Source: Acidaminococcus massiliensis (GTDB lineage: Bacteria; Bacillota; Negativicutes; Acidaminococcales; Acidaminococcaceae). Taken from it: a stretch of 64,000 nucleotides of DNA. The notes below the pieces were generated by a model. It was given only the letters and a program-made list of their open reading frames with translations, was not told the DNA's origin and did not search any database. A program made the position numbers and the translations under genes. The DNA is taken from contig NZ_LT608315.1 in NCBI RefSeq assembly GCF_900095825.1, forward strand, positions 2,533,567-2,597,566. The letters run 5' to 3'. Shown piece after piece: positions 41,024 to 56,048 of this stretch. The stretch's first letter is position 1. The number at the start of each line of letters is the position of its first letter.

Positions 41024-44000
41024 GATTCCGGTACCTCCGATAATTTCACAGACAGGACCCTGGATACCCCCGATTCTTCCATGGTGACCCCGTGGAGTAC
41101 ATCTGCAGCCTCCATGGTTCCCTTCCGATGGGTAATCACAATGAACTGGGTCTTCTGTCCATATGCTTTCAGGAATTGGGCAAAACGGTCGATATTGGTT
41201 TCATCCAGCGGGGCATCGATTTCATCCAGGATCACAAAAGGTGCCGGCTGGTAAGTCAGGAGGGCGAAAAGCAGGGCGATGACGGTGAGGGCCCGTTCTC
41301 CTCCGGAAAACAGGGAAAGATTCCTCATCTTTTTCCCCGGCGGCTGGACTTCGATCTCGATGCCCGATTCCAGGATATGGTTTTCATCCTGGATCCGGAG
41401 CCGGGCCCGGCCTCCTCCGAACAGCTTTTCATAACAGTCTCCGAAATACCCGTTGATCTTGCTGAAGGCTTCCCGGAACCGGCGGGTCATATCTGTATTG
41501 ATACCGCTGATTACGGTTTCCAGTTGGGCTTTGGCCTGGGTCATATCTTCATACTGGCCCTTCAGGAAGTCGTACCGTTCCCGAGCCGCCTGGTATTCTT
41601 CTTCGGCCGCCTGGTTCACCGGTCCCAGCTCCGTCAGTTCTTGGGAAGCCTGGGCTTCCCGTCTTTTCAGTTCCCCCTCCGGCAGTTCTCCGGGCAGAGC
41701 TTCCTCCCGAGCCGTTTCCTCGGTAAGTCCATAGGCTTCCATCAGCTGCTGCCGGCCGTGTTCGGCTTCCGCCGCCTTTTTCACCTGTTCCATCTCACTG
41801 TTGTGGAAACGCTGCTGGATGCTGGCTTCCTGTCCCTTCAAGATGATTCCCTGCTGGGTCAGCTGCTGCCGTTTGGCCAGGAACGCTTCCTTTTCCTGGA
41901 AGAACTGCTGCCGCGCCCCCTGGGACCCGGCCAGTTCCTGCTCCAGGGCCGTGAGCTTTTCCGCCAGTCCTGTCAATTCCTTTTCGCAGTCCTTGATCTT
42001 CGCTTCCTGCTGCTGGGCTTCCTCTTCCCCTCGGGTGATCTCCAGCTGGGTCTTTTCTCCCAGCTGATCGATGGACTGGATCCGGGCGTTCAGGGCTTCC
42101 AGCTGGCTTTTCCCTGCATTGACGGAAATCAAGGCATCCTGGTGCCGGCGGACAGCCGCTTCCAGCCGGGTCCGCTGTTCCACCAGTCCCTCACTGAGGG
42201 CCTGGGCCGCTTTTTTCCCTTCCAGATCGTCATTTTCCAGCTGCTCCACTTTGGGGGCCAGTTCCTGGACTTGGGCTTGGAGCGCCAGGAATCGCTCTGT
42301 TCCCTGCCGTTTCTCCTGCAAAAGCACTTCCATTGCTTCCTGCTGCTTCTTTTTCTGAGCCGTTTCCTGCTGGACCCGCGCCTCAGTCCCGGCTTTTTCC
42401 ACTTCGATTTTCTGGAGTTCTTCCAGACACTGCTGCCGGGCTTCTCTCTGTTCCCGGCCCCGCTGGGTCAGGGCTTCCAGCTGCTGCTGACAGGCTCCGC
42501 AGGATGCTTCCAGCTGCTGGGCTTCCTCCGTGAGCTGCCGGATTTCCTGTTTCCGGGAGAGGAAACTTTTTCCCGGCTGCTTCTGGCCGCCGCTGAGGGA
42601 ACCGCCCGCATAGACCACATCCCCTTCTAAGGTCACCACCCGCACCCGCATATCGGTTTTCCGGGCAGCTGCCAGGGCATGTTCCAAGGTATCGGCTACC
42701 AGCACCTGACCCAAGAGGAACTGGACTGCCGGCCGGATTTTTTCCTCACAGCGGACCAAATCCGCAGCTATGCCGATGATGCCCGGACAGTCCAAAGCCG
42801 TTTTTTCCCGGCTGCCCAGGAAGCGTGGCCGCAGGGTATCCAAAGGAAGGAAGGTAGCCCGTCCTCCCTGTTGCTCTTTCAAATAGGCAATGGCTTCCTG
42901 GGCCGCCCGTGCATCTTGGGTGATGATGTTCTGGAGTGCGCCTCCCAGGGCCGTTTCCAAGGCGGTCACATAAGCATCTTCTACCGTAAACAGTTCCGCT
43001 GCCACGCCGCAGATCCGTTCTTGGAAAGGAGCCCTGGCTCCCAACACCGTCCGCACCCCTTTGCTGAATCCTTCATGCTCCCGTTCCATAGCAGAAAGCA
43101 CTTGGAGACGGGCTTTTTTCTGGTTCAGGGTCCGCTGGGCACCTTCCAGCCGGCGGTCCTCTTCCCGGTAACTTTGGACGCTTTTTTCCAGTTTCTCATT
43201 CAGCTGCCGGGCCTGTGCCTCCAGCTGCTGTTTCCGGCTTTCCAAGCCTTCCAGCCGGGATTTCTCTTCCTGGAGCTGTTCCGTCACGGCCTGGAGTCCT
43301 TCTTCTCCTTCCCGGATTTTTTCCTTCAGCTGTTCCTGCTGCCGATGGAGCCGTTCCTGTTCCTGCCGCACCCCGGACAGCTGATTCCGGGTCATCACCA
43401 GGGTCCGCATGCTGTCAAAAGCCTGCGCCTGGTAAGTCTTTAGTTTTTCCTCTGCCCCCTGGACCACTCCGGTAAGGGTTTCCTTTTCTGCAGCAGCCTT
43501 TTCCAGCAGTTTCTGAGCCCGGTACTGGGTTTCTTCCAGTTTATCATACTCCTCAGTCACCAGGTTCAGGTTCTCCTGGCTCTGGGCCAGTTCTTCCTCC
43601 CATCCCTTCCGGCTCTTGGCCAATTGAGCAATCCGGTTCCGGCTCTGCTGGATCCGTTCTCCCAATACAGCCTGTTGGCTCCGGTAGCCTGCGGCTTCCT
43701 TTTCCCGAGCCAATGTCTTTTCCTGGTAGGCATTATAGGCGGTTTCCCGTTCTTGGAGCTGCTGCTCCAGGTCTTTTTCTTGTTTTCCCAGGGTACTTGA
43801 AAGTTCCGCCAATTCCTGGAGCTGTTTTTCCAGGCTTTGGAGTTTTTCGGTCAGCTGCTCCTTCTCTTTTTCTAGAGAAGCCAGCTGTCCCAAGATCCGG
43901 GTCACCTTCACCTGCCGCAGCCGGGCACTGATTTCTTTATACTGCCGGGCTTTTTCCGCCGCCGCGGCCAGGGGGACCAGCTGATTCTCGATTTCATTCT

Positions 44001-44583
44001 GGATATCATGGATCCGCAGCAGGTTAGCTGCCGTATCATCCAGCTTCCGCAGGGCTTCCTTTTTCCGCAGACGGTACTTGGCGATCCCTGCCGCTTCCTC
44101 AAAGATGGCCCGTCGGTCTTCCGGACGGCTGTTGAGGATCTCGTCGATCTTATTCTGGCCGATGATGGACAGGGATCCCCGCCCCAGCCCTGTATCCGCC
44201 AAAAGGGCCACTACATCCTTCAGCCGGCAGTTTTTCTGGTTGATGGAATATTCGCTGTCCCCACTCCGGTACACCCGGCGCTGGAGACATACTTCCTCGA
44301 AATCCACCGGCAGGCAGTGGTCCGTATTGTCGAACACCAGGGATACTTCCGCCATCCCCATAGGCCGGCGGCCGCTGCTTCCGGCGAAAATCACATCCTC
44401 CATCTTCGTGCCCCGGAGGTATTTCACGCTCTGTTCCCCCAGGACCCAGCGGATGGCATCGGAAATATTGCTCTTGCCGCTGCCGTTGGGCCCCACAATG
44501 GCAGTGATGCCCGGTTCGAATTCGATATTCACTTTGTCTGCAAAGGATTTAAACCCATGGGCTGAAAAGCTTTTTAAACGCAC
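41020..44583 (-). CDS. smc: Chromosome segregation protein SMC
   Basis: The 1187-residue condensin ATPase has Walker A GPNGSGKSN at residues 31-39, Q-loop GEQSVKYLRGTK, long coiled coils rich in Gln and Glu, and a hinge at about 510-660 (the glycine-rich VYAGGSLSGG lies near its end). The C-terminal signature LSLFSGGERALTVIALLFAL and Walker B FVILDEIDAPLDETN complete the ATPase. It acts with ScpA and ScpB, which are not in the window. It lies 12 bases downstream of pyrR and upstream of ftsY; the smc-ftsY pair is conserved in Firmicutes. Confidence 0.98.
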
Positions 44584-44595
44584 GGCATTCCCTCC

Positions 44596-45162
<567 letters not shown>

Positions 45163-46101
45163 TTAATGGAACTGCCCGTGGCGCAGACGGGTCAGGATGG
45201 TTTGCATATCTTCCGGCACCGGAGCCGTAAACGTCATCCATTCTCCAGTGCGGGGATGGCGGAAGGTGAGCTGCTCCGAATGGAGCGCCTGTCCGCTGAT
45301 GGAAAAACAGGTCTTCTGGGGGGCATATTTCGGGTCTCCCACCAGGGGATGTCCGATATACGTCATATGCACCCGGATCTGATGGGTCCGCCCCGTCAGG
45401 AGACGGCAGCGGACCACGGTAAACTTGCCATACCGTTCCAACACTTCATAATCCGTAGCCGCCCAGCGGCCTCCCTGGGGAACCACCGCCATCTTTTTCC
45501 GGTCCCGGGGATCCCGGTCCAGCTGGGTCTCGATATGGCCGTGATCTTCTTTGATATTCCCCCGGACAATGGCCAGATAGGTCCGTTTGGCTTCTTTTTT
45601 CTGGATCTGTTCTGCCAAGGAAAGGTGGGCCTTGTCATTCTTGGCGCAGATCATCACCCCGCTGGTATCTTTGTCCAGCCGGTGGACGATGCCGGGCCGG
45701 ATGACCCCGTTGATCCCCGAAAGGTCTTTGCAGTGGTACAGCAGGGCATTGACCAGTGTCCCATCCGGATTCCCAGCTGCCGGATGGACCACCATACCTC
45801 GAGGTTTGTTCACCACGATTACATCCTCGTCCTCGTAGAGGATATCCAGCGGGATATTTTCCGGCTTTGCCTCCAGATCCGCCGGAGGCAGCACCGTAAC
45901 CTGGAACACATCGCCAGTTTTCACTTTATAGTTGGCCTTCACTGGCTTTCCTTCCCTGGCGATCAGTCCTTCCTGGATGTCATGCTGGACATTGGACCGG
46001 GTGCATCCCAGCCGGGCTGCCAGGAACACGTCCGCCCGCAGGCCTTTTTCTTCTGCCGTGGCCGGATCCGTCACCGTCAGGGCGGCCCCTTCTGGAATCA
46101 C
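45163..46101 (-). CDS. RluD-type 23S rRNA pseudouridine synthase
   Basis: The 312-residue protein has an S4 RNA-binding domain (LRADVFLAARLGCTRSNVQ) and a catalytic domain with the key Asp in GIVHRLDKDTSGVM, plus TGRTHQIRVHMTYIGHPLVGD. I placed the start at GTG 46101, which overlaps the lspA stop codon (GTGA) and has CGGAG eight bases before it. Upstream ATG 46155 would overlap lspA by 58 bases. The exact uridines modified cannot be told from sequence alone. Confidence 0.93.
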   Translation of the reverse strand: MIPEGAALTVTDPATAEEKGLRADVFLAARLGCTRSNVQHDIQEGLIAREGKPVKANYKVKTGDVFQVTVLPPADLEAKPENIPLDILYEDEDVIVVNKPRGMVVHPAAGNPDGTLVNALLYHCKDLSGINGVIRPGIVHRLDKDTSGVMICAKNDKAHLSLAEQIQKKEAKRTYLAIVRGNIKEDHGHIETQLDRDPRDRKKMAVVPQGGRWAATDYEVLERYGKFTVVRCRLLTGRTHQIRVHMTYIGHPLVGDPKYAPQKTCFSISGQALHSEQLTFRHPRTGEWMTFTAPVPEDMQTILTRLRHGQFH

Positions 46102-46565
46102 TTTTTTTTCTCCGGGCTGGTTTTCTTCCCGGATTCGTTCTCCAGCATACTCCATACGATCAGCCCCACTCCCAGACAAATAAAGATATCCGCCACGTTG
46201 AACACAGGCCAGAAATGAAAGTCCACAAAATCGATCACATACCCGGTGGCGATCCGATCGATCAGGTTCCCCAAGGCACCTCCCAGGAACAGTCCCGTTC
46301 CTAGCCGGGCTTTGGGGCCTTCCCGCCGGATGTGTTCTCGGAGCAGGAAAATGGCTCCTGCCGCAGCCAAGGTAATCACCACAAAGAAGGCCCGCTGGTA
46401 TTCCAACAGACCGAAGGCGGCTCCCGGGTTCAGTACATAGGTACAGCTGACCACCCCGGGAATCACCGGAAAATTCATGCCGACAGTCATAGTATGGGTA
46501 ATGAAAAGTTTGGTGATCCGGTCCAGCAGGACCACCAGGAAAATCTGGATGAGCATCAAATGCAA
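46098..46565 (-). CDS. lspA: Lipoprotein signal peptidase (signal peptidase II)
   Basis: The 155-residue four-helix membrane protease cleaves prolipoproteins. The catalytic aspartates are in GNLIDRIATG and FNVADIFICLG; the first conserved box is LDRITK. The start is uncertain: TTG 46565 stands close behind AAAGGAG, while TTG 46559 and ATG 46556 are a few codons further in. It is the first gene of the block lspA, pseudouridine synthase, pyrR, smc, ftsY, and lies just downstream of the 6S RNA gene. Confidence 0.96.
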   Translation of the reverse strand: MHLMLIQIFLVVLLDRITKLFITHTMTVGMNFPVIPGVVSCTYVLNPGAAFGLLEYQRAFFVVITLAAAGAIFLLREHIRREGPKARLGTGLFLGGALGNLIDRIATGYVIDFVDFHFWPVFNVADIFICLGVGLIVWSMLENESGKKTSPEKKK

Positions 46566-46597
46566 TAGGCTCCTTTAGCTATTTTGGTATAAAAAAA

Positions 46598-46788
46598 GAA
46601 AGAGCCCTACAATGCCGTACCAATTCCGAGTTTTGAACCTGCCTAAGCAGGTGGGTGCCCTCCCTGTCATATCTGATGTCCCCTCGAAAGGGCATATCAT
46701 CAACGGCCGGAGTTCACGGGCTCCCTTATAGAGAGTGTTGGCTCAAAACATATGGAATTCGACTCGCACATCGGAGGGTTGCTCTTTT
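46598..46788 (-). ncRNA. ssrS: 6S RNA
   Basis: A rod-like RNA of about 190 nt is predicted. The 5' AAAAGAGC and 3' GCTCTTT ends pair (46781-46787 with 46599-46605), further complementary segments follow along the rod (GAATTCC with GGAATT), and the middle has the open bubble pattern with AAGGGAGCCCGTGAAC on one side and GGGAGGGCACCCACC on the other. The 3' end is followed by a T-run. A near-perfect promoter precedes it. In other bacteria 6S RNA binds the sigma-70 RNA polymerase as a promoter mimic. Recognition is by overall architecture and position. Confidence 0.85.
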
Positions 46789-46794
46789 ATCTGT

Positions 46795-46823
46795 ATTATA
46801 CAGCCTGATGGACAGATTGTCCA
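46795..46823 (-). promoter_or_regulatory. 6S RNA promoter
   Basis: On the minus strand TGGACA (46823-46818), 17 bp, TATAAT (46800-46795). Confidence 0.85.
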
Positions 46824-46865
46824 GTTTTTCAAAATTTTTTTGGAAGCCAGTCCTTTTTGTATCCT

Positions 46866-47654
46866 TTATTTTCCTAGGAATACAGGTTTCCGTTTTTCTA
46901 GGAAGGCTTTCATGCCTTCTGCCTGGTCCAAAGTGGCAAAGCAGTTTCCAAAGACCTGGGCTTCATAACTGAGAGCCGAAGCAAGGTCCATGGACATGCC
47001 ATGGTTGATGGCATCCTTGGCAGATCCAATGGCAATGGGACCTTTCTCCATGATCTTCCGGCAGACTTTTTCACAGGTATCCAGCAGCAGTTCCGGAGGA
47101 AGAACCCGATTCACAAGCCCGATCCGGTACGCTTCCTGGGCATCGATCAGGTCACCCGTATAGATCATTTCTTTGGCACGCCCCTTCCCAATGAGCCGTG
47201 TCAGCGTCTGGGAACCGCCGAAACCGGGAATGATCCCATAGTTGACTTCCGGCTGTCCGAATTTCGCTGTGGTGGATGCATAGCGGAAATCGCAGGCCAA
47301 GGCCAGCCCCAGTCCTCCGCCCAGACAGTACCCATTGACAGCACCGATCACCACCATAGGAAGATTTTCGATGGCATTGAACACTTCATGGCCAAAACGA
47401 GAAAAGGTCATGGCCTCATGGGCCGTCATCTGACTCATGGCAGTCAGATCCGAACCGGCCACAAAGGCTTTTTCTCCTGCACCCTGCAGGATCACGGCCT
47501 TCACCCGTTCGTCATTCCGCAGCCCATCGATACAGCTCTTCAGTTCCTGAAGCGTCAGGATGTCCAGCGCATTCAAGACTTTGGGCCGATTGATACTGAC
47601 AATGGCCACGCCTTCTCCTTTTATCGTTACTAATAAATTTTTGAATTTTTCCAT
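46866..47654 (-). CDS. Enoyl-CoA hydratase/isomerase (crotonase) family protein
   Basis: The 262-residue crotonase-fold protein has oxyanion-hole segments AFVAGSDL and GYCLGGGLG and the second acidic site QPEVNYGIIPGFGG (Glu136). The first catalytic glutamate of hydratases, after GGGC in rat crotonase (E144), is Gly116 here. With only one acid it may be an isomerase or another superfamily activity rather than a hydratase. ATG 47654 has GGAGAG upstream. The promoter TTGCCA, 17 bp, TAAAAT lies at 47715-47687. No other beta-oxidation gene is adjacent. Confidence 0.88.
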   Translation of the reverse strand: MEKFKNLLVTIKGEGVAIVSINRPKVLNALDILTLQELKSCIDGLRNDERVKAVILQGAGEKAFVAGSDLTAMSQMTAHEAMTFSRFGHEVFNAIENLPMVVIGAVNGYCLGGGLGLALACDFRYASTTAKFGQPEVNYGIIPGFGGSQTLTRLIGKGRAKEMIYTGDLIDAQEAYRIGLVNRVLPPELLLDTCEKVCRKIMEKGPIAIGSAKDAINHGMSMDLASALSYEAQVFGNCFATLDQAEGMKAFLEKRKPVFLGK

Positions 47655-47686
47655 AGTTCTCTCCATGATTTTAGATTTTTTAGAAT

Positions 47687-47715
47687 ATTTTATCCTATTC
47701 TTTCCATACTGGCAA
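47687..47715 (-). promoter_or_regulatory. Promoter of the crotonase gene
   Basis: On the minus strand TTGCCA (47715-47710), 17 bp, TAAAAT (47692-47687). Confidence 0.65.
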
Positions 47716-47784
47716 GACAGAAAACAAGATTTCTCAAAAAGTTTTTAAAAAGTTTATATTGGCAACTGCTCCTTTACCTACACA

Positions 47785-47813
47785 AAAACGCCTGCATCTC
47801 ACGATGCAGGCGT
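47785..47813 (-). terminator. rRNA operon terminator
   Basis: ACGCCTGCAT / ATGCAGGCGT (47788-47813) is followed by TTTTTGTG on the minus strand, just after the 5S gene. Confidence 0.9.
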
Positions 47814-47820
47814 CTTCTCT

Positions 47821-47938
47821 TAACCGGCAGCTCCCTATCCTCCCGGACCGTTTCCAGTCGAGTACTTTCGGCGTATAAGGGCTTAACTGCTGTGTTCGGC
47901 ATGGGAACAGGTGGATCCCCTTAGCTATCGCCACCGGA
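47821..47938 (-). rRNA. rrf: 5S ribosomal RNA
   Basis: Read on the minus strand it starts TCCGGTGGCGATAGC and contains the conserved CCGAACACAGCAGTTAAGC, with the two ends complementary. The ends are estimated to within a few bases. Confidence 0.97.
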
Positions 47939-48005
47939 TTATATAACTGAAGGCATGAGCCCTCAAAACTTCATGAAGAGACGTTCTTTCATCTAACGGC
48001 CCGAT

Positions 48006-50915
<2,910 letters not shown>

Positions 50916-51184
50916 ATTGCTTCGATAAATTGTCTGCTCCTTTGTCGCTCGTCGTTCGCCATCCTCGACATACTAGAGTATTGTCTCCGGTGGCTCTCTT
51001 CCTCGCTTCGCGGATCAGAGCAATTTCTCTTCGCAATTTTTCTGGTTCAGTACTAAGGAACTTACGTTCCCTGGTATTTCTCGTTACTCGTTTCTAAATT
51101 CGCATTTAGATCAGAGGTGCTTAGACATTCATCACAATGTCTAAGACTTTGTTTGTCTCTTCTATGAAGTTTTCAAGGTTCATG

Positions 51185-51260
51185 TGGTGGAGACGAGGAG
51201 AATCGAACTCCTGACCCCCTGCTTGCAAGGCAGGTGCTCTCCCAGCTGAGCTACGCCCCC
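51185..51260 (-). tRNA. tRNA-Ala (TGC)
   Basis: A 76-base cloverleaf starting GGGGGCGTAGCTCAGCTGG, anticodon TGC in CTTGCAAG, and ending with an encoded CCA. It lies between 23S and tRNA-Ile in the rRNA operon. Confidence 0.97.
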
Positions 51261-51331
51261 GCTATATTTCGACTGTCGCATGACGGCAGACCGAAAACCA
51301 TATCATACAATCCATTTCAATTTCAAGAAAT

Positions 51332-51408
<77 letters not shown>

Positions 51409-51511
51409 ATGGATCGTTTGAGGGTGAAGCCCTCAAAACCGAATATTGTTCTTGACAGATGTGCGTCGACGAAGAATAGAAGCAAGCCCTCAGGCTCCTT
51501 CGGTTCTCCCT

Positions 51512-53072
<1,561 letters not shown>

Positions 53073-53238
53073 ATATTTTGAAGAGCCGCTTGGCTCTTGA
53101 AAAACTAGCTTTGATTTTTTAACCTGGTTGTCATCCAGGTGACTCGATCTCATCACCGTAAAGGTGACTTGACCCGCACATCTGTCAACAATATTCAGTT
53201 CTCAAAGTTCGTCTCGCCGTCTCAGTGACAGCTATTAT

Positions 53239-53267
53239 ATATTAGCAGATTTATTCTTCTTTGTCAA
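53239..53267 (-). promoter_or_regulatory. rRNA operon promoter P2 (proximal)
   Basis: On the minus strand TTGACA (53267-53262), 17 bp, TAATAT (53244-53239), about 165 bases before 16S. Confidence 0.85.
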
Positions 53268-53354
53268 CAACTTTTTTCTTTCAATGTTTCAACTGAAACA
53301 TTCCATTGTTGAAAAGCAGATTACCTGCTGCTTCCTCAAAGAGTAAGCTTGTAT

Positions 53355-53383
53355 AGTATAGCAAACACCGGAAAGACTGTCAA
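53355..53383 (-). promoter_or_regulatory. rRNA operon promoter P1 (distal)
   Basis: On the minus strand TTGACA (53383-53378), 17 bp, TATACT (53360-53355), 116 bases upstream of P2. Tandem promoters are usual for rRNA operons. Confidence 0.85.
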
Positions 53384-53422
53384 CTGTTTTTAGTGAAGAA
53401 GGAAGAGTGCAGAGCCCTCTCC

Positions 53423-54943
53423 CTACTTCAACAGCTGTTCCGCTTTTTCCTTTACGTCCTGGTTGTTCTCCCGGACCAGGAGTTTTTCCACCCCATCCCG
53501 GATTCCGCCGCTGAGGCTGTATCCCAGATCTTTCCATTGTGTGAGGATTTCCAGGGCGGTATTCCGGTTCATCAGAGCCGGAGATCTTAAGGCGGTGAGG
53601 AAGATTTTTTCTCCGGTACCCGGAAAGCCATACAGTTGGCTGAGGATCCGGTTCAGATCCATATATACCCCGTTCAATTGTTCCTGGAGGGACACCTCCC
53701 CATCCTGCCGTTCGCCAAAGGCCTTTTCGAATCCGGGGATCAGTTCTTCATACAGTTCCATCACATGATGGTCGTGGTGCTTGTCTCCAGTCAAGGCATA
53801 GGGCAGCAGATCCACATGGTCCAAAGGAGCCTGGAGTACCAGTTCCACTGCCTGCTGGACGTAGGGAAGGTCCAGGGTCCGGGCCAAGTCGAAGCCTTCC
53901 CCTTTTTTCATGGCCTGCTGGACGGTCTGGGCACAGGCAAAAGATAGGAGCAGTTTGCCGCAGGCCTGTTTCACCGTCTCCTGTTCTTTTCCTTCCAGTT
54001 TACCGTGGGCATACTGGAGGATCCGAAGGATCACTCGATAGTCGTCCAGTTCTTTTTCCTGTTCTGCGCAGTGCCGGAGAAATTCAGTGAGCAGCTTTGC
54101 CGGCTGGCGGATTTCCGAAATCCCCGGCACCGGTTCATCCACCAGCAGGGCATCCACTAAGGCTTCAGCTCCTTCAAAAGCCTTGGCCGTCAGAGTAGGC
54201 CGTTCCAGGACTCCCAGAAGATCCACATGATCTGCCAGGAGCCGGGCAGTGTATTCCGGGTTCACATCATTGTCCCAGCCTTCTTCCAACATCCACTGCC
54301 GGATCTGGGCAGTCCGGGGTTCCAGATATTCCAGGGCAGCAATCCGTCCCCAGCCGTATACCTGCCGGGCAGTCTGGAAGATTTCTTCCTGGCCGTCATT
54401 CCACTGGAGAAAGTCCCGCACACAGAATAAGGTGAATTCATTGCACCGGGCCAGGAGCCGGATATCTTCCGCCACTTCTTCTTCCTCCTGGAGGTCGAAA
54501 AATTCCAGCAGGCTCAGAGCGAACTTGATGATTTCTCCCTGATCCGCCTCTTGGAGCAGCCGATGGGCAAACCAGATCAAAGGTTCTGGATCAAGTTCTT
54601 CCCGATGGGCATCGACCCATTGCTGGAGGGGCAGTACATAGGAATTCATGAGATGGCCTTCCCCATCTCCGAAAAAATCCTTCAATCCCTGGACAGCCTG
54701 GTCATACTCCCCGCTGAGGACCTGCCGGAGAACTGCTTGGAGTTCCGGGCTTTCTTCTTCTCCTTTTTCCAGGCCGGTGAGGTTCCCTTCCATAAAGCCA
54801 TCACTATAGAAAAATCCCTGGGCCGGGGCTCCCGGTTCCAATGCCTGCTGCAGGGAAAATTCCCGGGGCAGCCGGCCTCTTTCATCCAAGGCATCGTAGA
54901 TCCTTTCCAGCACGGAAGGTGCTGTAAAAGCAAAATTCTGCAT
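53423..54943 (-). CDS. Uncharacterised 506-residue helical protein
   Basis: I do not recognise a family with confidence. The protein is acidic, predicted cytoplasmic and almost entirely alpha-helical, with leucine-rich stretches resembling HEAT-like helical repeats (for example EIIKFALSLLEFFDLQ and LTEFLRHCAEQEKELDDYR). A His-rich spot DKHHDHHVMELYEE stands at about residue 393. No catalytic motif or membrane segment is visible. It is followed only by the rRNA operon promoters and preceded by the DUF2971 gene at 10 bases, so the two are probably cotranscribed. Confidence 0.75.
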   Translation of the reverse strand: MQNFAFTAPSVLERIYDALDERGRLPREFSLQQALEPGAPAQGFFYSDGFMEGNLTGLEKGEEESPELQAVLRQVLSGEYDQAVQGLKDFFGDGEGHLMNSYVLPLQQWVDAHREELDPEPLIWFAHRLLQEADQGEIIKFALSLLEFFDLQEEEEVAEDIRLLARCNEFTLFCVRDFLQWNDGQEEIFQTARQVYGWGRIAALEYLEPRTAQIRQWMLEEGWDNDVNPEYTARLLADHVDLLGVLERPTLTAKAFEGAEALVDALLVDEPVPGISEIRQPAKLLTEFLRHCAEQEKELDDYRVILRILQYAHGKLEGKEQETVKQACGKLLLSFACAQTVQQAMKKGEGFDLARTLDLPYVQQAVELVLQAPLDHVDLLPYALTGDKHHDHHVMELYEELIPGFEKAFGERQDGEVSLQEQLNGVYMDLNRILSQLYGFPGTGEKIFLTALRSPALMNRNTALEILTQWKDLGYSLSGGIRDGVEKLLVRENNQDVKEKAEQLLK

Positions 54944-54953
54944 GTTTTTCTCC

Positions 54954-55829
54954 TTATCGATAGGAACTCCTGGAAATCCTCAGCCGGATGTTCCGATCGT
55001 CATAGCCATTGGCCGCCAGGAACATCTTCAGGATATCCATTTGTTCTTTCATTTCATTTTTCGGTCCCAGGACGATTTCCCGGACACTGCTTTTGGCAAA
55101 GGGCATTTCTGTATAAGGGACCAGCCTCCCCGGTTCCGGTCGGAAATGGATCTGCCGATAGGCTTTCCGGTTCCCTGCGGCCATGTTCCCTTGAGCATCT
55201 TTCAGCAGGACGGGCAGCCACAAGGCACGAAGCTCTTTTTCCGAAGCAAAGCTGGCATCCTTGCAGTAGTACCGCAGGGAAGAGAACGCTGCATCGTCAG
55301 CAATGGCCCGGCGGATTTCCCGTTCGTTCAGATGCCGCCCACGGGTCAGCCGCATGCGGATCCAGTTCTGGGCCAGGGAAAGGAACTGTTCTCCACTGCC
55401 TTCCTGCATATAGATGACCTTCTTCAGGTAATATTTATTGGCGAAATCCGCATTCAGGTGGACTGTGGAACAGTCAAAATCCATCTCCCGAGAAGAAAAG
55501 CCGATGGCGAATCCCTGCCCGTCATCGGCATACGAACGCCATTGGGGCAGGATATCTCCTTCTTCCGAAAAACAGCCCAAATAGATGAAACAGGCTGAGT
55601 GGCGGTAATACAGTTCCCGTGCTGTTCCCACCTGGGCCCTCTGGATCTCGCCAGTTTCCACCAAGCCGGTGAGAGCCTGTTCAAAGACAGGGTCCAGCAT
55701 CCGGTTCTCCCAGGCATCATTGGTGAAAGATGCTTCTGTCAGCCAAAGACACTGGTTCCGTAAAATGTTAAAGAAACCGCTGGTAGAACAATAGTGGTAA
55801 ATCATCCGGTCTTCCTGACAAGTCGACAT
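54954..55829 (-). CDS. DUF2971 domain protein
   Basis: The 291-residue protein begins with the DUF2971 pattern YHYCSTSGFFNIL, WLTEASFTNDAWE, and continues with CFSEEGDILPQWRSYADDGQGFAIGF, the family's conserved core. The biochemical role of DUF2971 is not known; members appear in accessory and defence-like loci. ATG 55829 has GAAGGGG about ten bases upstream; the frame is open to 55937 without an RBS. It is upstream of, and probably cotranscribed with, the 506-residue protein. Confidence 0.8.
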   Translation of the reverse strand: MSTCQEDRMIYHYCSTSGFFNILRNQCLWLTEASFTNDAWENRMLDPVFEQALTGLVETGEIQRAQVGTARELYYRHSACFIYLGCFSEEGDILPQWRSYADDGQGFAIGFSSREMDFDCSTVHLNADFANKYYLKKVIYMQEGSGEQFLSLAQNWIRMRLTRGRHLNEREIRRAIADDAAFSSLRYYCKDASFASEKELRALWLPVLLKDAQGNMAAGNRKAYRQIHFRPEPGRLVPYTEMPFAKSSVREIVLGPKNEMKEQMDILKMFLAANGYDDRNIRLRISRSSYR

Positions 55830-55995
55830 GATGTGCGCCCCTTCTCTCCCAGCCGTAACCTGGACGAATCCGACTGGGGTATAGTCACTCTTAGTATTAT
55901 ACCGTAAGCCAGGGAAATTTGCTTGCAAAAACTTCATGTATCCTTATGGGAAGCACAAAATAAAATAATTTTCTGCTTTTTATGACGATTTGTGA

Positions 55996-56001
55996 TATAC
56001 T
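55996..56001 (+). promoter_or_regulatory. Extended -10 element of the LytTR gene
   Basis: TGATATACT (TG at 55993-55994, TATACT at 55996-56001) 47 bases before the start codon. There is no good -35, consistent with an extended -10 promoter. Confidence 0.45.
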
Positions 56002-56048
56002 GTACAAGTGTAAACTTTTTAAAATATACAAGAACGGAGGCTTCTATC

